A DNA stretch of 64,000 nt from an uncultured Luminiphilus sp. (GTDB lineage Bacteria > Pseudomonadota > Gammaproteobacteria > Pseudomonadales > Halieaceae): positions 85,879 to 149,878 of the forward strand of contig CALSVI010000001.1 in NCBI GenBank assembly GCA_943840615.1, written 5' to 3'. The position numbers were made by a program, and so were the translations under genes. Numbering within the stretch: the stretch's first letter is position 1; each line of letters opens with the position of its first letter. The notes beneath the pieces are model-generated. The model saw only the letters and a list, made by a program, of their open reading frames with translations. It was not told where the DNA came from and ran no database searches. Positions 57,101-64,000 of the stretch are shown here, one piece after another.

Positions 57101-57616
57101 GCCACGAATCAGGCGGTAGTCGCGGGTTTGATTCTGGATATTCGCACCATAAAAACCCAGCGTGGTCCTATGGCCGTGCTGACGCTCGACGACGGTTCGG
57201 GCCAGATAGAGGCTACCGTGTATAACGATGTATTCACCGAACACAGAGACCTGCTGCAGAAAGATCGTATTGTGCTCCTCGATGGCAGGCTGCAGGTGGA
57301 TGATTTTAATGGTGGGCTCGCCATGAGGACCAAGACCGTCCGCTCTTTGGAGCAGGCCAGAAAGGCCAGGGTCTCCCAGTTGCGTCTCCGGGTCGCCAGC
57401 CACCGGGTGGATGAACGTTTCAATACCTTGCTTGCCAATACACTGCGAACAGCGGTGGGTGGACAGTGTCCGGTGGTGATGGAGTACGTCCAGCCCAAGG
57501 GTTCCGTTGCGGTCCGACTCGGTGGCGCCTGGCAGGTGCACCCCAGCGATGCCTTGCTGGATGAGCTGCGTATCGCTGTCGGCAACGATGCCGTGGACTG
57601 GGTTTATGAAACCTAG
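54173..57616 (+). CDS. dnaE: DNA polymerase III alpha subunit
   Basis: A 1147-residue replicative polymerase: N-terminal PHP domain (VHLRLHTEYSLIDGLL), polymerase core with the catalytic aspartates in PDFDVDF, helix-hairpin-helix region, and OB domain near the end. Slightly shorter than the E. coli protein (1160). In many relatives accA follows; here a Nudix gene overlaps its end. Confidence 0.97.
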   Translation: MTSFVHLRLHTEYSLIDGLLRIRPSLNRVAELGMPAVAITDHHNFFGLVKAYKAAADLGIKLIVGADLHVLDPLDEDRHHELCLLAQNETGYRNLMLLLSRSYQQGQYLGRPRVQQAWISEYAEGVIALSGGRQGDIGQALLNGRDADAQTALKKWQACFPDRFYLELQRTGRAGEEDYLHAAVALASEHACPVVATNDVRFLAPDEFEAHEARVCIGDGRTLDDPRRLRAYSDQQYLRSAKEMAELFSDIPEALENSVEIARRCSVTLTLGQPFLPNYPVPPAETIEAYLSRLSFEGLQKRFPQWGEERLGPYRERLEFELNTINQMGFPGYFLVVMDFIRWAKEQDIPVGPGRGSGAGSLVAYALGITDLDPIEYDLLFERFLNPERVSMPDFDVDFCMERRDEVIEYVAQTYGRQAVSQIITFGTMAAKAVVRDVARVQGKPYGLADRMSKLIPFEVGMTLSKALEQEEQLVQLLEEDGSAQEIWDMAVQLEGVTRNAGKHAGGVVIAPSELTDFSPIYCDEDGGGVVTQYDKNDVEEAGLVKFDFLGLRTLTIIQWAIQMIDARAESPLDIDHIPLDDPEVFRLLQGGDTTAVFQLESRGMKELIKNLRPDCFEDIVALVALFRPGPLQSGMVENFISRKHGREPMAYPDAQYQHELLKPILEPTYGIILYQEQVMQIAQVLAGYTLGGADLLRRAMGKKKPEEMAKQRSVFEAGAAEQGIDPTLAIKIFDLVEKFAGYGFNKSHSAAYALVSYQTAWLKTHHAGEFMAAVMSSEIDNTDKLLTFRDEAKRMGLTVQPPSIQAGQYAFSVDDEGQIRYGLGAIKGLGEGPISNVLSAREDSPFTSLFDLCARTDPRKVNRRALEALIKSGALDELGVERWVLLAALDDAIKGAEQVASNTAAGIDDLFGEVITASDASDDLYQEHRGARAWSLTELLNAEKESLGSFLSGHPMEAYEAEVRKFAPRRIRELQATNQAVVAGLILDIRTIKTQRGPMAVLTLDDGSGQIEATVYNDVFTEHRDLLQKDRIVLLDGRLQVDDFNGGLAMRTKTVRSLEQARKARVSQLRLRVASHRVDERFNTLLANTLRTAVGGQCPVVMEYVQPKGSVAVRLGGAWQVHPSDALLDELRIAVGNDAVDWVYET

Positions 57617-58076
57617 TGCTGTATTCGCGATATTGATTTGGCTAACCGCCTGTGGCCAGACACCCCCTCCCTGCTCAGACAAGGGCCCTGTGACATCAGC
57701 GCCGAGCGCGGGATGCCTAGTTTGGGGCCCGCGTGGCGCATTATTGGTCAGGGGTTGGTCCAGCGGATGGGCGTTACCCGGGGGGAGCGTTGCCGACACC
57801 GAATCTGCCCGCTGTGGCGCGGAACGTGAGATCTTCGAGGAGACAGGGATCACGGCTACGGCGGGTGATTTGGCAAAGGTTTTTGACAACGGCTTTCATC
57901 TCTACTGGTGCGACGTGCCCGCGTCAGCACAACCGAAAATCCATCGGCCTTTGGAGGTCAGGGAGGTCGCCTGGTGGCAGCCCGAAGCCGTGTCAGCGCA
58001 AGCATGGCGATATCCGGATCAGGGTGCGATGATTCGTGACCTTGTCACAGCGCGCAGACTGCCTGCGACCCACTAG
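57606..58076 (+). CDS. Nudix hydrolase with a lipoprotein-type signal
   Basis: A 156-residue protein whose ATG 57606 overlaps the dnaE stop by 11 bases. An N-terminal signal with lipobox LTAC (Cys16) is followed by a complete Nudix box G-x5-E-x7-RE-x2-EE-x-G (GGSVADTE...REIFEETG). Nudix enzymes are normally cytosolic, so a lipid-anchored periplasmic form is unusual; the lipobox could be fortuitous. No ribosome site stands out; coupling to dnaE is possible. Confidence 0.75.
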   Translation: MKPSAVFAILIWLTACGQTPPPCSDKGPVTSAPSAGCLVWGPRGALLVRGWSSGWALPGGSVADTESARCGAEREIFEETGITATAGDLAKVFDNGFHLYWCDVPASAQPKIHRPLEVREVAWWQPEAVSAQAWRYPDQGAMIRDLVTARRLPATH

Positions 58077-58123
58077 CTTTCCAGCCTTTGCCGAACTCTC
58101 ACTCCACGTTAACGAGCCTAACT

Positions 58124-58420
58124 ATGAGCCAAGAACAGATTGAAGCCGCGGTCTTTCGCCGCCTGTTGTCCCATCTAGATGGCCGCAAGGACGTCCAAAA
58201 CATCGATTTGATGACGCTGGCCGGCTTTTGCCGGAACTGCCTGTCCAAATGGTATGCCGAGGAAGCCGCCCAGCAGGGGTTGACCCTCGACAAGGAGGCG
58301 GCGCGTGAAATCGTCTACGGTATGCCTTATGCCGAATGGAAAGCGCACTATCAAACCGAGGCCACGCCCGAGCAGACCGCTGCTTTTGCGGCACAACAGA
58401 ATCCGTCAGGCGGGGAGTGA
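58124..58420 (+). CDS. DUF1244 family protein
   Basis: A 98-residue protein with the family's FRRLLSHL, VQNIDLMTLAGFCRNCLSKWY and YGMPYAEWKAHYQ motifs. The CRNC pair is conserved. Function unknown. Its end overlaps by 15 bases the convergent isochorismatase-family gene. Confidence 0.85.
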   Translation: MSQEQIEAAVFRRLLSHLDGRKDVQNIDLMTLAGFCRNCLSKWYAEEAAQQGLTLDKEAAREIVYGMPYAEWKAHYQTEATPEQTAAFAAQQNPSGGE

Positions 58421-59008
58421 GAGCAGCACATCCTCGAGTGACACGACGTCAGCGTACTTCGCATTGAGGTCATAGAGATTGGCCTCGTGGGCCTGGCTAT
58501 CGCGGTCGCCACAGGCTTCTCGTGGAACCAATACCCGATAATTATTTTGTAAACCGTCTACCGCAGTTGCGCGCACACACCCGCTGGTCGTCAGTCCCGT
58601 TACGACAACCGAGTCTACGTCTCGCGCTTGAAGCCAATCATCCAGGGTCGTGCCGTGGAAGCTGCTCGCGTGACGCTTCTCAAGTTGGAGGTCAGTCGCT
58701 GCGACGGGGAGGCGTGGATCGAACTGGACCCACTCGGACTCGGGAGTGAGGAGATTCAGGGCCGGGATGCGGGCACGGAAGACCGAGGCCTGCTCCTCAT
58801 GGTGATAGATAACGGTGGTGAGCACGACAGGGCAGTTTGCCCTGTGAAAAGCATTCATGAGCTGGATATTGGCCGCCACCACTGAATCCGCCTCTGAGCC
58901 CAGCGGGCAGGCGGGATCAGTGAAGCCCACCACCACATCGACCACAATCAGAGCAGGCCTCTCGCCCATTCCACCATCGGTTCTTTCGAGCGCTTTTCGT
59001 TGCGACAT
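58406..59008 (-). CDS. Isochorismatase-family cysteine hydrolase
   Basis: A 200-residue hydrolase with the family triad: Asp in LIVVDVVVGF, Lys in LEKRHASSF and Cys in GLTTSGCVRAT. Closest in style to N-carbamoylsarcosine amidase-like members, which hydrolyse amides or ureido groups; substrate unknown. ATG 59008 with AGGAAG upstream is preferred over a start at 59101. Confidence 0.87.
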   Translation of the reverse strand: MSQRKALERTDGGMGERPALIVVDVVVGFTDPACPLGSEADSVVAANIQLMNAFHRANCPVVLTTVIYHHEEQASVFRARIPALNLLTPESEWVQFDPRLPVAATDLQLEKRHASSFHGTTLDDWLQARDVDSVVVTGLTTSGCVRATAVDGLQNNYRVLVPREACGDRDSQAHEANLYDLNAKYADVVSLEDVLLSLPA

Positions 59009-59108
59009 GACAGGCTTCCTGCGGGTTAGGTTACTATCCGCATCATGAGTGATCTCATCCCGCAGTGCCAGACACCCTGCCTGCTTTGCGTCAGGGTGCA
59101 ATATCGTT

Positions 59109-61817
59109 ATGGATAATGCGCAGCCTCTGCCAGTCGATGTCAGTGCACTGCTCGACGCAGACTGGCCGGAATGGCGCTCTGCGCTTGAGGATATCCGCCG
59201 GGAATACGGTGATGAAGGTGTCCGGGCGCTGCTCAGAAGACTTCAGGAATACAGCATTGATCAAGGCGTCACCCTGTCGGATGCACTGCTCAATACCCCC
59301 TATACCAATACGCTTTCGCCTGATGAACAGCCGCCGTACCCCGGCGATCTGGAGCTGGAAAAGCGTATCGAAAATATTATCCGTTGGAACGCCGCGGCCA
59401 TGATATTGCGCGCACAGGATGAAGGCTCGGGCTTGGGAGGGCATATTGCGACCTATGCCTCAGCTGCTACCGCAATGGAGACCGCGTTTCACCATATTTT
59501 TAGCGCCGAGGGTCGCGGTGATCTAGTGCTGCCTCAGCCCCATGCCGCACCGGGTATCTATGCCCGGGCTTTTCTGGAGGGCCGACTTAGCGAGCAGCAG
59601 CTGCGCAACTTCCGCCGGGAGCTGGGAGAGGGAGGAGGTTTGCCTTCATATCCTCACCCGCGCTCGATGCCCGAATTCTGGCAGGTGCCCAACGCCTCGA
59701 TGGGCCTGTCGGTACCCATGTCGATCTATATCGCCCGTTTTGCAAAATATCTGCAGCACCGGGGACTCATGGCCCCCGACGACGCGCGCATCTGGTGCTT
59801 TATTGGCGACGGTGAAGCGGATGAGCCTGAGGTGCTGGGCACGATCAATATTGCGGCGCGTGAGCGGCTCGATAACCTGGTGATCGTTGTTAACTGCAAC
59901 TTACAACGATTAGATGGCCCTGTTCGCGGTAACGGCAAGATCATTCAAGAGCTGGAACGGGCTTTTCGCGGTGCGGATTGGCAGGTGCTAAAGGTGATAT
60001 GGGGTAGCGGCTGGGATGTTTTGCTTGCGGCGGATCACGAGGGCGTTTTGCGGCATCGTATGGAGGAGTGCCTCGATGGCGATTACCAGCGCTATTCTAT
60101 TTTGCCCGGAGACGAGCAGCGCGAGCATTGGGTCCATGGCGACCCCCGTTTAGAGCAGCTCATGAATACCCTCACTGACGCAGAGGTGGCGCAGATCAAG
60201 CGTGGCGGCCAAGATCCGAAGAAGCTTTATGCGGCCTATCGCCGGGCCTGTGAAAGCGAGGATCGGCCCACGGTTATCCTCGTGAAGACGGTAAAAGGCG
60301 ACGGCATGGGTTCGGCGCTTCAGGGTCGCAACACGGCGCACCAGAAAAAAGACCTGTCTACCGAGGAGCGGATCGCCTGCGCCCGTGGCTGGGGCATCCC
60401 CCTCGACGATCAGGCCATTGCCCGGGCCGAGTTTTATCGGCCAGCCGAAGACAGCGAAGAAATGAGCTATTTGCGCACTCGCAGGGAAGCATTGGGCGGC
60501 TATCTGCCCAAGCGTGAGGTGCCACCCTCAAGTCTGAGCCCACCGGATGCAGACATTTTCGATAGCTTCAACGCGGGCAGCGAATCGCGCACCCTGTCGA
60601 CCACCACTGCGATGGTGCGGTTGTTAACCAAGCTCCTGAGAGATAAGGCAGTGGGGCAGTACATTGTTCCGATTGTGCCAGATGAGGCGCGCACTTTTGG
60701 TATGGACGCACTGTTTAAAGTGGCCGGCATTTATTCTCCTGATGGCCAGCGTTATACCCCGGTCGATGCCGAGGCACTAAACAGCTATCGCGAGGCGATC
60801 GACGGCCAGATTCTTCAGGAGGGAATCTGTGAAGCGGGCGCGATTGCTTCTTTCATTGCTGCCGGCACGGCCTACGCCACCTTTGCGGTGCCGACCATTC
60901 CCTTCTACATTTTTTATTCTATGTTCGGCTTTCAGCGCGTCGGCGATATGATCTGGGCCTCTGCCGACATGATGGCGAGAGGCTTTCTACTCGGTGGTAC
61001 GGCGGGTCGCACCACACTCAACGGAGAGGGCCTTCAGCATCAGGACGGGCATTCCCCCGTTCTTGCCAGCACAGTGCCCTCGGTACGGACTTACGATCCC
61101 GCATTTTCCTGGGAGCTCGCGATTCTCGTGCGCTACGGCATCCAGCGCATGTTTATCGAAGATCACGATGAGCTTTTTTATCTCATGATGTACAACGAGG
61201 CGGTACCCATGCCGCCGCGTCCGGCGCATGCCGATCTTGATGAAGGTGTGATTCGCGGCGGCTATTTGCTGGAGCCCGCCTCTGGCAAGGGTCGACGTGT
61301 CAATTTGCTGGGGTCAGGAACCATACTCTTTGAAGTCATGGAGGCCGCGTCGCGTCTTCGGGCAGACGGCTACGCCGTTGCGGTCTACAGCATTACCAGC
61401 TACGTCGAGCTGGCTCGAGACGCCGAGCGCGCGGAGCAATCGACCCTTGCTGGGCACGTCGAAGCAGCGTGGCTGACCGAGCTCTTTTCGGAATCGGGCG
61501 TACCGACTGTCGCCGCTACCGATTATGTTCGCGCCTTACCCCGTATGATCGCTAGCTGGTTGCCCGGTCCGTTTGTGGCGTTGGGTACGGATGGTTTCGG
61601 GATGAGCGAGCGGCGCGAGGATTTGCGGGCGCACTTTAAGGTGGATGCCGAATCGATTGCCGAAGCAGCCAGAAAATTGGCTGCTCGTCTGACCACCTCA
61701 CCACGCCTGCAGTGGTGGTGTGCGTTCAGTAACGCTAAACTCTGCGCCCCGATCGGCAGGTTGCCAAGGGATCTCACACGGAATCCCGCAAGGAGAGAGA
61801 AATGTCAGAGAAGGTGA
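59109..61817 (+). CDS. Pyruvate dehydrogenase E1-like protein, homodimeric type (AceE family)
   Basis: A 902-residue ThDP enzyme of the AceE type with GLGGHIATYASAA, the ThDP motif GDGEADEPEVLG...NCNLQRLDG, and NGEGLQHQDGHS. No aceF (E2) or lpd (E3) is adjacent, so it may be the main E1 at a remote locus or a 2-oxo-acid E1 like MdeB (2-ketobutyrate). The C-terminal 40 residues look atypical and its end overlaps the next start by 16 bases. It could share a transcript with the HMG-CoA lyase downstream. Confidence 0.85.
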   Translation: MDNAQPLPVDVSALLDADWPEWRSALEDIRREYGDEGVRALLRRLQEYSIDQGVTLSDALLNTPYTNTLSPDEQPPYPGDLELEKRIENIIRWNAAAMILRAQDEGSGLGGHIATYASAATAMETAFHHIFSAEGRGDLVLPQPHAAPGIYARAFLEGRLSEQQLRNFRRELGEGGGLPSYPHPRSMPEFWQVPNASMGLSVPMSIYIARFAKYLQHRGLMAPDDARIWCFIGDGEADEPEVLGTINIAARERLDNLVIVVNCNLQRLDGPVRGNGKIIQELERAFRGADWQVLKVIWGSGWDVLLAADHEGVLRHRMEECLDGDYQRYSILPGDEQREHWVHGDPRLEQLMNTLTDAEVAQIKRGGQDPKKLYAAYRRACESEDRPTVILVKTVKGDGMGSALQGRNTAHQKKDLSTEERIACARGWGIPLDDQAIARAEFYRPAEDSEEMSYLRTRREALGGYLPKREVPPSSLSPPDADIFDSFNAGSESRTLSTTTAMVRLLTKLLRDKAVGQYIVPIVPDEARTFGMDALFKVAGIYSPDGQRYTPVDAEALNSYREAIDGQILQEGICEAGAIASFIAAGTAYATFAVPTIPFYIFYSMFGFQRVGDMIWASADMMARGFLLGGTAGRTTLNGEGLQHQDGHSPVLASTVPSVRTYDPAFSWELAILVRYGIQRMFIEDHDELFYLMMYNEAVPMPPRPAHADLDEGVIRGGYLLEPASGKGRRVNLLGSGTILFEVMEAASRLRADGYAVAVYSITSYVELARDAERAEQSTLAGHVEAAWLTELFSESGVPTVAATDYVRALPRMIASWLPGPFVALGTDGFGMSERREDLRAHFKVDAESIAEAARKLAARLTTSPRLQWWCAFSNAKLCAPIGRLPRDLTRNPARREKCQRR

Positions 61818-62698
61818 TCATCAAAGAGGTTGCGGCACGCGACGGCTTGCAGGCGCAGCCCCAACATTTGACCGTTGAACAACGCATCGCCCTTTTAGCG
61901 GCGCTCGCTGACGCGGGTGTGCCCGAACTGGAAATCGGATCTTTTGTTTCTCCTAAGGCCGTGCCGCAAATGGCGGGCACAGACGAGATTGCCGCTAATT
62001 TGCCCGTCGCTGACCTCGCTTACAGTGCACTGGTGCCCAATATGAAAGGCTATGAGCTTGCAGTCCGGGCCGGTATTCGGAGCCACGCGATCGCCTTGGC
62101 CGCCACTGAAGAAATGAATCAGAACAACATCCGCAAAAGCCTGGAAGACACCTTTGTGATGGGGGAGGAAATTCTGGACCGGGCCGCTACAGAGGGCGTC
62201 GCGATTCACGCGTATCTGGCGGTGGCTTTCGAATGTCCCTATGAGGGTGCGGTGTCTGAGGCGCTCGTACTCGACCAGGTGGCGCGATTGATGGCGCACA
62301 AACCCGCACGCCTTGTGATTGCCGATACGATCGGCGCGGCTAATCCGGCCGCGGTGCAATCAATGATGCAAAAGCTGGTAGACCGGTATGGCCCCGAGTT
62401 GCTTGGCTGTCATTTTCATGACACCCGAGCCATGGGTCTGGCCAATGTCTATGCGGCCTTATTAGCGGGGGTTCGTCAGTTTGATGCCTCCGCGGGTGGT
62501 CTGGGAGGCTGTCCCTTTGCGCCGGGGGCAAAGGGCAATGTCGCCACGGAAGACGTGGCAATGCTGTGCGAATCAATTGGTTACACAACCGACCTCAATA
62601 TGCCGAAGCTGCTCGACGCGGTGGCGTTACTCAGCGAGATGATCGGTGCGCCTCAGGGTGGCAGGGCCCACACCTGGCTATCCAAGCAATGCGCTTGA
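61802..62698 (+). CDS. mvaB: Hydroxymethylglutaryl-CoA lyase
   Basis: A 298-residue TIM-barrel enzyme splitting HMG-CoA into acetoacetate and acetyl-CoA, the last step of leucine degradation. Landmarks are EVAARDGLQAQ, GCHFHDTRAMGLAN and GGLGGCPFAPGAKGN with the catalytic cysteine. AAGGAGAG precedes the ATG. The acyl-CoA dehydrogenase at the window edge could belong to the same pathway. Confidence 0.93.
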   Translation: MSEKVIIKEVAARDGLQAQPQHLTVEQRIALLAALADAGVPELEIGSFVSPKAVPQMAGTDEIAANLPVADLAYSALVPNMKGYELAVRAGIRSHAIALAATEEMNQNNIRKSLEDTFVMGEEILDRAATEGVAIHAYLAVAFECPYEGAVSEALVLDQVARLMAHKPARLVIADTIGAANPAAVQSMMQKLVDRYGPELLGCHFHDTRAMGLANVYAALLAGVRQFDASAGGLGGCPFAPGAKGNVATEDVAMLCESIGYTTDLNMPKLLDAVALLSEMIGAPQGGRAHTWLSKQCA

Positions 62699-62707
62699 GG
62701 TAACAGT

Positions 62708-63376
62708 GTGAGAGTGTCTGAGGCGATTGTCGGACGGCAGAGTATTCGTGCTTTCCTGTCTGACAGCCCGGTCAGCGACGAGCAGATTGAAGCGCTTCTG
62801 ACCATTGCGGGTCGCGCGCCGTCGGGATCGAATATTCAGCCCTGGCATGTCTACATTGTTCGTGGTGGTCGCAAGGACCGCATTACCGAAGCGTGTTCCA
62901 AGCGCTACCTGGCCGGTGATGAGGGCGCTTACGAGTATCACTATTACCCCCGCGAATGGCGTGAGCCCTATATTGGTCGGCGGCGACAGACGGGCTTTGG
63001 CTTATACGGACTGCTGGGAATAGAGCGGCAAGACGCTCAGGCGGTCAAAAACTACCGCGTGCAAAATTATCAGTTCTTTGGCGCCCCCGTGGCGCTGTTT
63101 TTTACCATTGATCGCGACATGGAGCAGGGGAGCTGGGTCGACTACGGGATGTTTTTGCAATCCTTTATGTTGGCGGCCCGAGAATTGGGCATGGAAACCT
63201 GCGCACAGGCGGCGTTTTGCCCTTACCACGACAGTGTCATGCCTATTCTGGAGGCGCCGGCTGAGCAGATGTTGGTGTGCGGCCTGTCTTTGGGCTACGC
63301 GGATCCCGACGCTCTCGTCAACACTTACCGCACCGAGCGGCTCGATGCCCGCGAGTTCATGACGGTGCTCGACTGA
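62708..63376 (+). CDS. Nitroreductase family protein
   Basis: A 222-residue FMN-dependent oxidoreductase with the N-terminal GRQSIRAF arginine-serine motif, APSGSNIQPWHVY and the late helix ELGMETCAQA. Substrate unknown; relatives reduce nitroaromatics, quinones or enones. It begins at GTG 62708, nine bases after mvaB. Confidence 0.87.
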   Translation: MRVSEAIVGRQSIRAFLSDSPVSDEQIEALLTIAGRAPSGSNIQPWHVYIVRGGRKDRITEACSKRYLAGDEGAYEYHYYPREWREPYIGRRRQTGFGLYGLLGIERQDAQAVKNYRVQNYQFFGAPVALFFTIDRDMEQGSWVDYGMFLQSFMLAARELGMETCAQAAFCPYHDSVMPILEAPAEQMLVCGLSLGYADPDALVNTYRTERLDAREFMTVLD

Positions 63377-63393
63377 TCAGCGCAGGTCTTGGC

Positions 63394-64000
63394 TTAGCTC
63401 GCTCTGGCTACCATTTGCTTGGCGATGATCATGCGCTGTATCTCATTGGTGCCCTCGCCAATACACAGTAAGGGTGCGTCGCGATAGAAGCGCTCGATTT
63501 CATATTCTGGTGAATAGCTATAGCCGCCGAATACTCTCATCGCGTCCAGACTGTTCTGTACGGCGGCCTCGGAGGCAAAAAACTTGGCCTGTCCGGCCTC
63601 TAAATCACACCGCTCTTGATGATCATATTTTGCAGCAGCCTGGCTCACCAACAGCTCAGCGGCGGCGGCGCGGGTCGACATTTCAGCGAGTTTCAGCTGG
63701 ATGGCTTGATGTTCGGCAATCGCCTTACCAAAGGTTTTACGCTCCATAGCATAGTGAAGTGCCATCTTGGTCGCACCTTTAGCCATGCCAGCACCGCGCG
63801 CAGCGATATTGATCCGTCCCAGCTCCAAGCCGCCGGCCACTTGCTGAAACCCCCTGCCTTCCTCGCCGCCCACCAGGTTGTCTGCCGATACGCGAAAATC
63901 TTCAAAAATCAGCTCTGCGCTGTCAATGGAACGGTATCCCAGCTTTTTTAGTTTTTTACCCACGCTAAAGCCATCGCCTTTTTCGCACACAAACAGGCTC
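63394..64000 (-). CDS. Acyl-CoA dehydrogenase, C-terminal part (cut by window edge)
   Basis: The visible 200-odd residues are the C-terminal half of an acyl-CoA dehydrogenase: ERKTFGKAIAEHQAIQLKLAEM, FGGYSYSPEYEIERFYRDA and the FAD/substrate-loop ending IGEGTNEIQRMIIAKQ. The start lies beyond 64000. The base glutamate appears at the GEGTNE position, as in short-chain enzymes. It faces the mvaB-nitroreductase genes convergently. Confidence 0.95.
   Translation of the reverse strand, partial: SLFVCEKGDGFSVGKKLKKLGYRSIDSAELIFEDFRVSADNLVGGEEGRGFQQVAGGLELGRINIAARGAGMAKGATKMALHYAMERKTFGKAIAEHQAIQLKLAEMSTRAAAAELLVSQAAAKYDHQERCDLEAGQAKFFASEAAVQNSLDAMRVFGGYSYSPEYEIERFYRDAPLLCIGEGTNEIQRMIIAKQMVARAS

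Noticed and set aside
56609..57889. A 426-codon minus-strand ORF opposite the end of dnaE
   Set aside because: Long antisense frame over conserved dnaE sequence in GC-rich DNA; no start signal or motif.

Overview
The window looks like a chromosomal segment of a free-living, probably marine, gammaproteobacterium. The evidence is the core gene order map/glnD/dapC and rpsB-tsf-pyrH-frr-uppS-cdsA-dxr-rseP-bamA-skp-lpxD-fabZ-lpxA-lpxB-rnhB-dnaE, the dapA-bamC pair, and the accessory set (DUF1302/DUF1329 proteins, MMPL-type RND pump, aromatic catabolism). A relative of the OM60/NOR5 or Cellvibrionales groups is plausible, but this is inference from gene content, not a placement.

Layout. (1) Positions 1-3509: end of dapA, bamC, an MBL-fold hydrolase, a GST-like protein and a GlcG/HbpS-family protein, all on +. 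(2) 3520-14432, all on -: an XylR/DmpR-type sigma-54 activator, a tautomerase, a degenerate SDR and a GST, then a tight operon transcribed YCF48-like lipoprotein -> RND transporter -> DUF1302 outer-membrane protein -> DUF1329 protein, closed by a terminator. (3) 14433-15137: a 705-bp divergent control region with two -24/-12 promoters, one facing each way, identical outside their 5-bp spacers. (4) 15138-26183 on +: a multicomponent phenol hydroxylase (dmpKLMNOP), a chloroplast-type ferredoxin (dmpQ), catechol 2,3-dioxygenase (dmpB) and a lower meta pathway in the order dmpC-E-H-F-G. This can take phenol to pyruvate and acetyl-CoA by the 4-oxalocrotonate branch. dmpD (hydrolase) and dmpI (small tautomerase) are absent from the operon. 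A second DUF1329 gene and a DsbA/HCCA-isomerase-like gene follow. (5) 28258-39109: core genes for lipid A-type acylation, rRNA methylation, lysine/diaminopimelate synthesis (dapE, dapD, dapC), nth, glnD and map. (6) 39184-57616: the rpsB-to-dnaE block for translation, isoprenoid and phospholipid precursors and outer-membrane biogenesis. (7) 57606-64000: a lipoprotein-like Nudix hydrolase, DUF1244, isochorismatase-family hydrolase, a stand-alone AceE-type E1, HMG-CoA lyase, nitroreductase and the end of an acyl-CoA dehydrogenase.

How the parts may work together. The activator keeps the residues linked to phenol sensing in its relatives. Both large operons carry sigma-54 promoters, so the simplest reading is one phenol regulon containing catabolism plus an envelope module (lipoprotein, RND pump, outer-membrane protein, DUF1329) of unknown function. 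That module is the most interesting candidate for an undescribed system in the window.

Sequence quality. Between about 29.7 and 40 kb, rsmJ, dapC, map and rpsB carry single-base frameshifts or a nonsense codon. Two frameshifts in essential rpsB strongly suggest local sequencing or assembly errors rather than true pseudogenes. No tRNA, rRNA, IS element or CRISPR array was seen.
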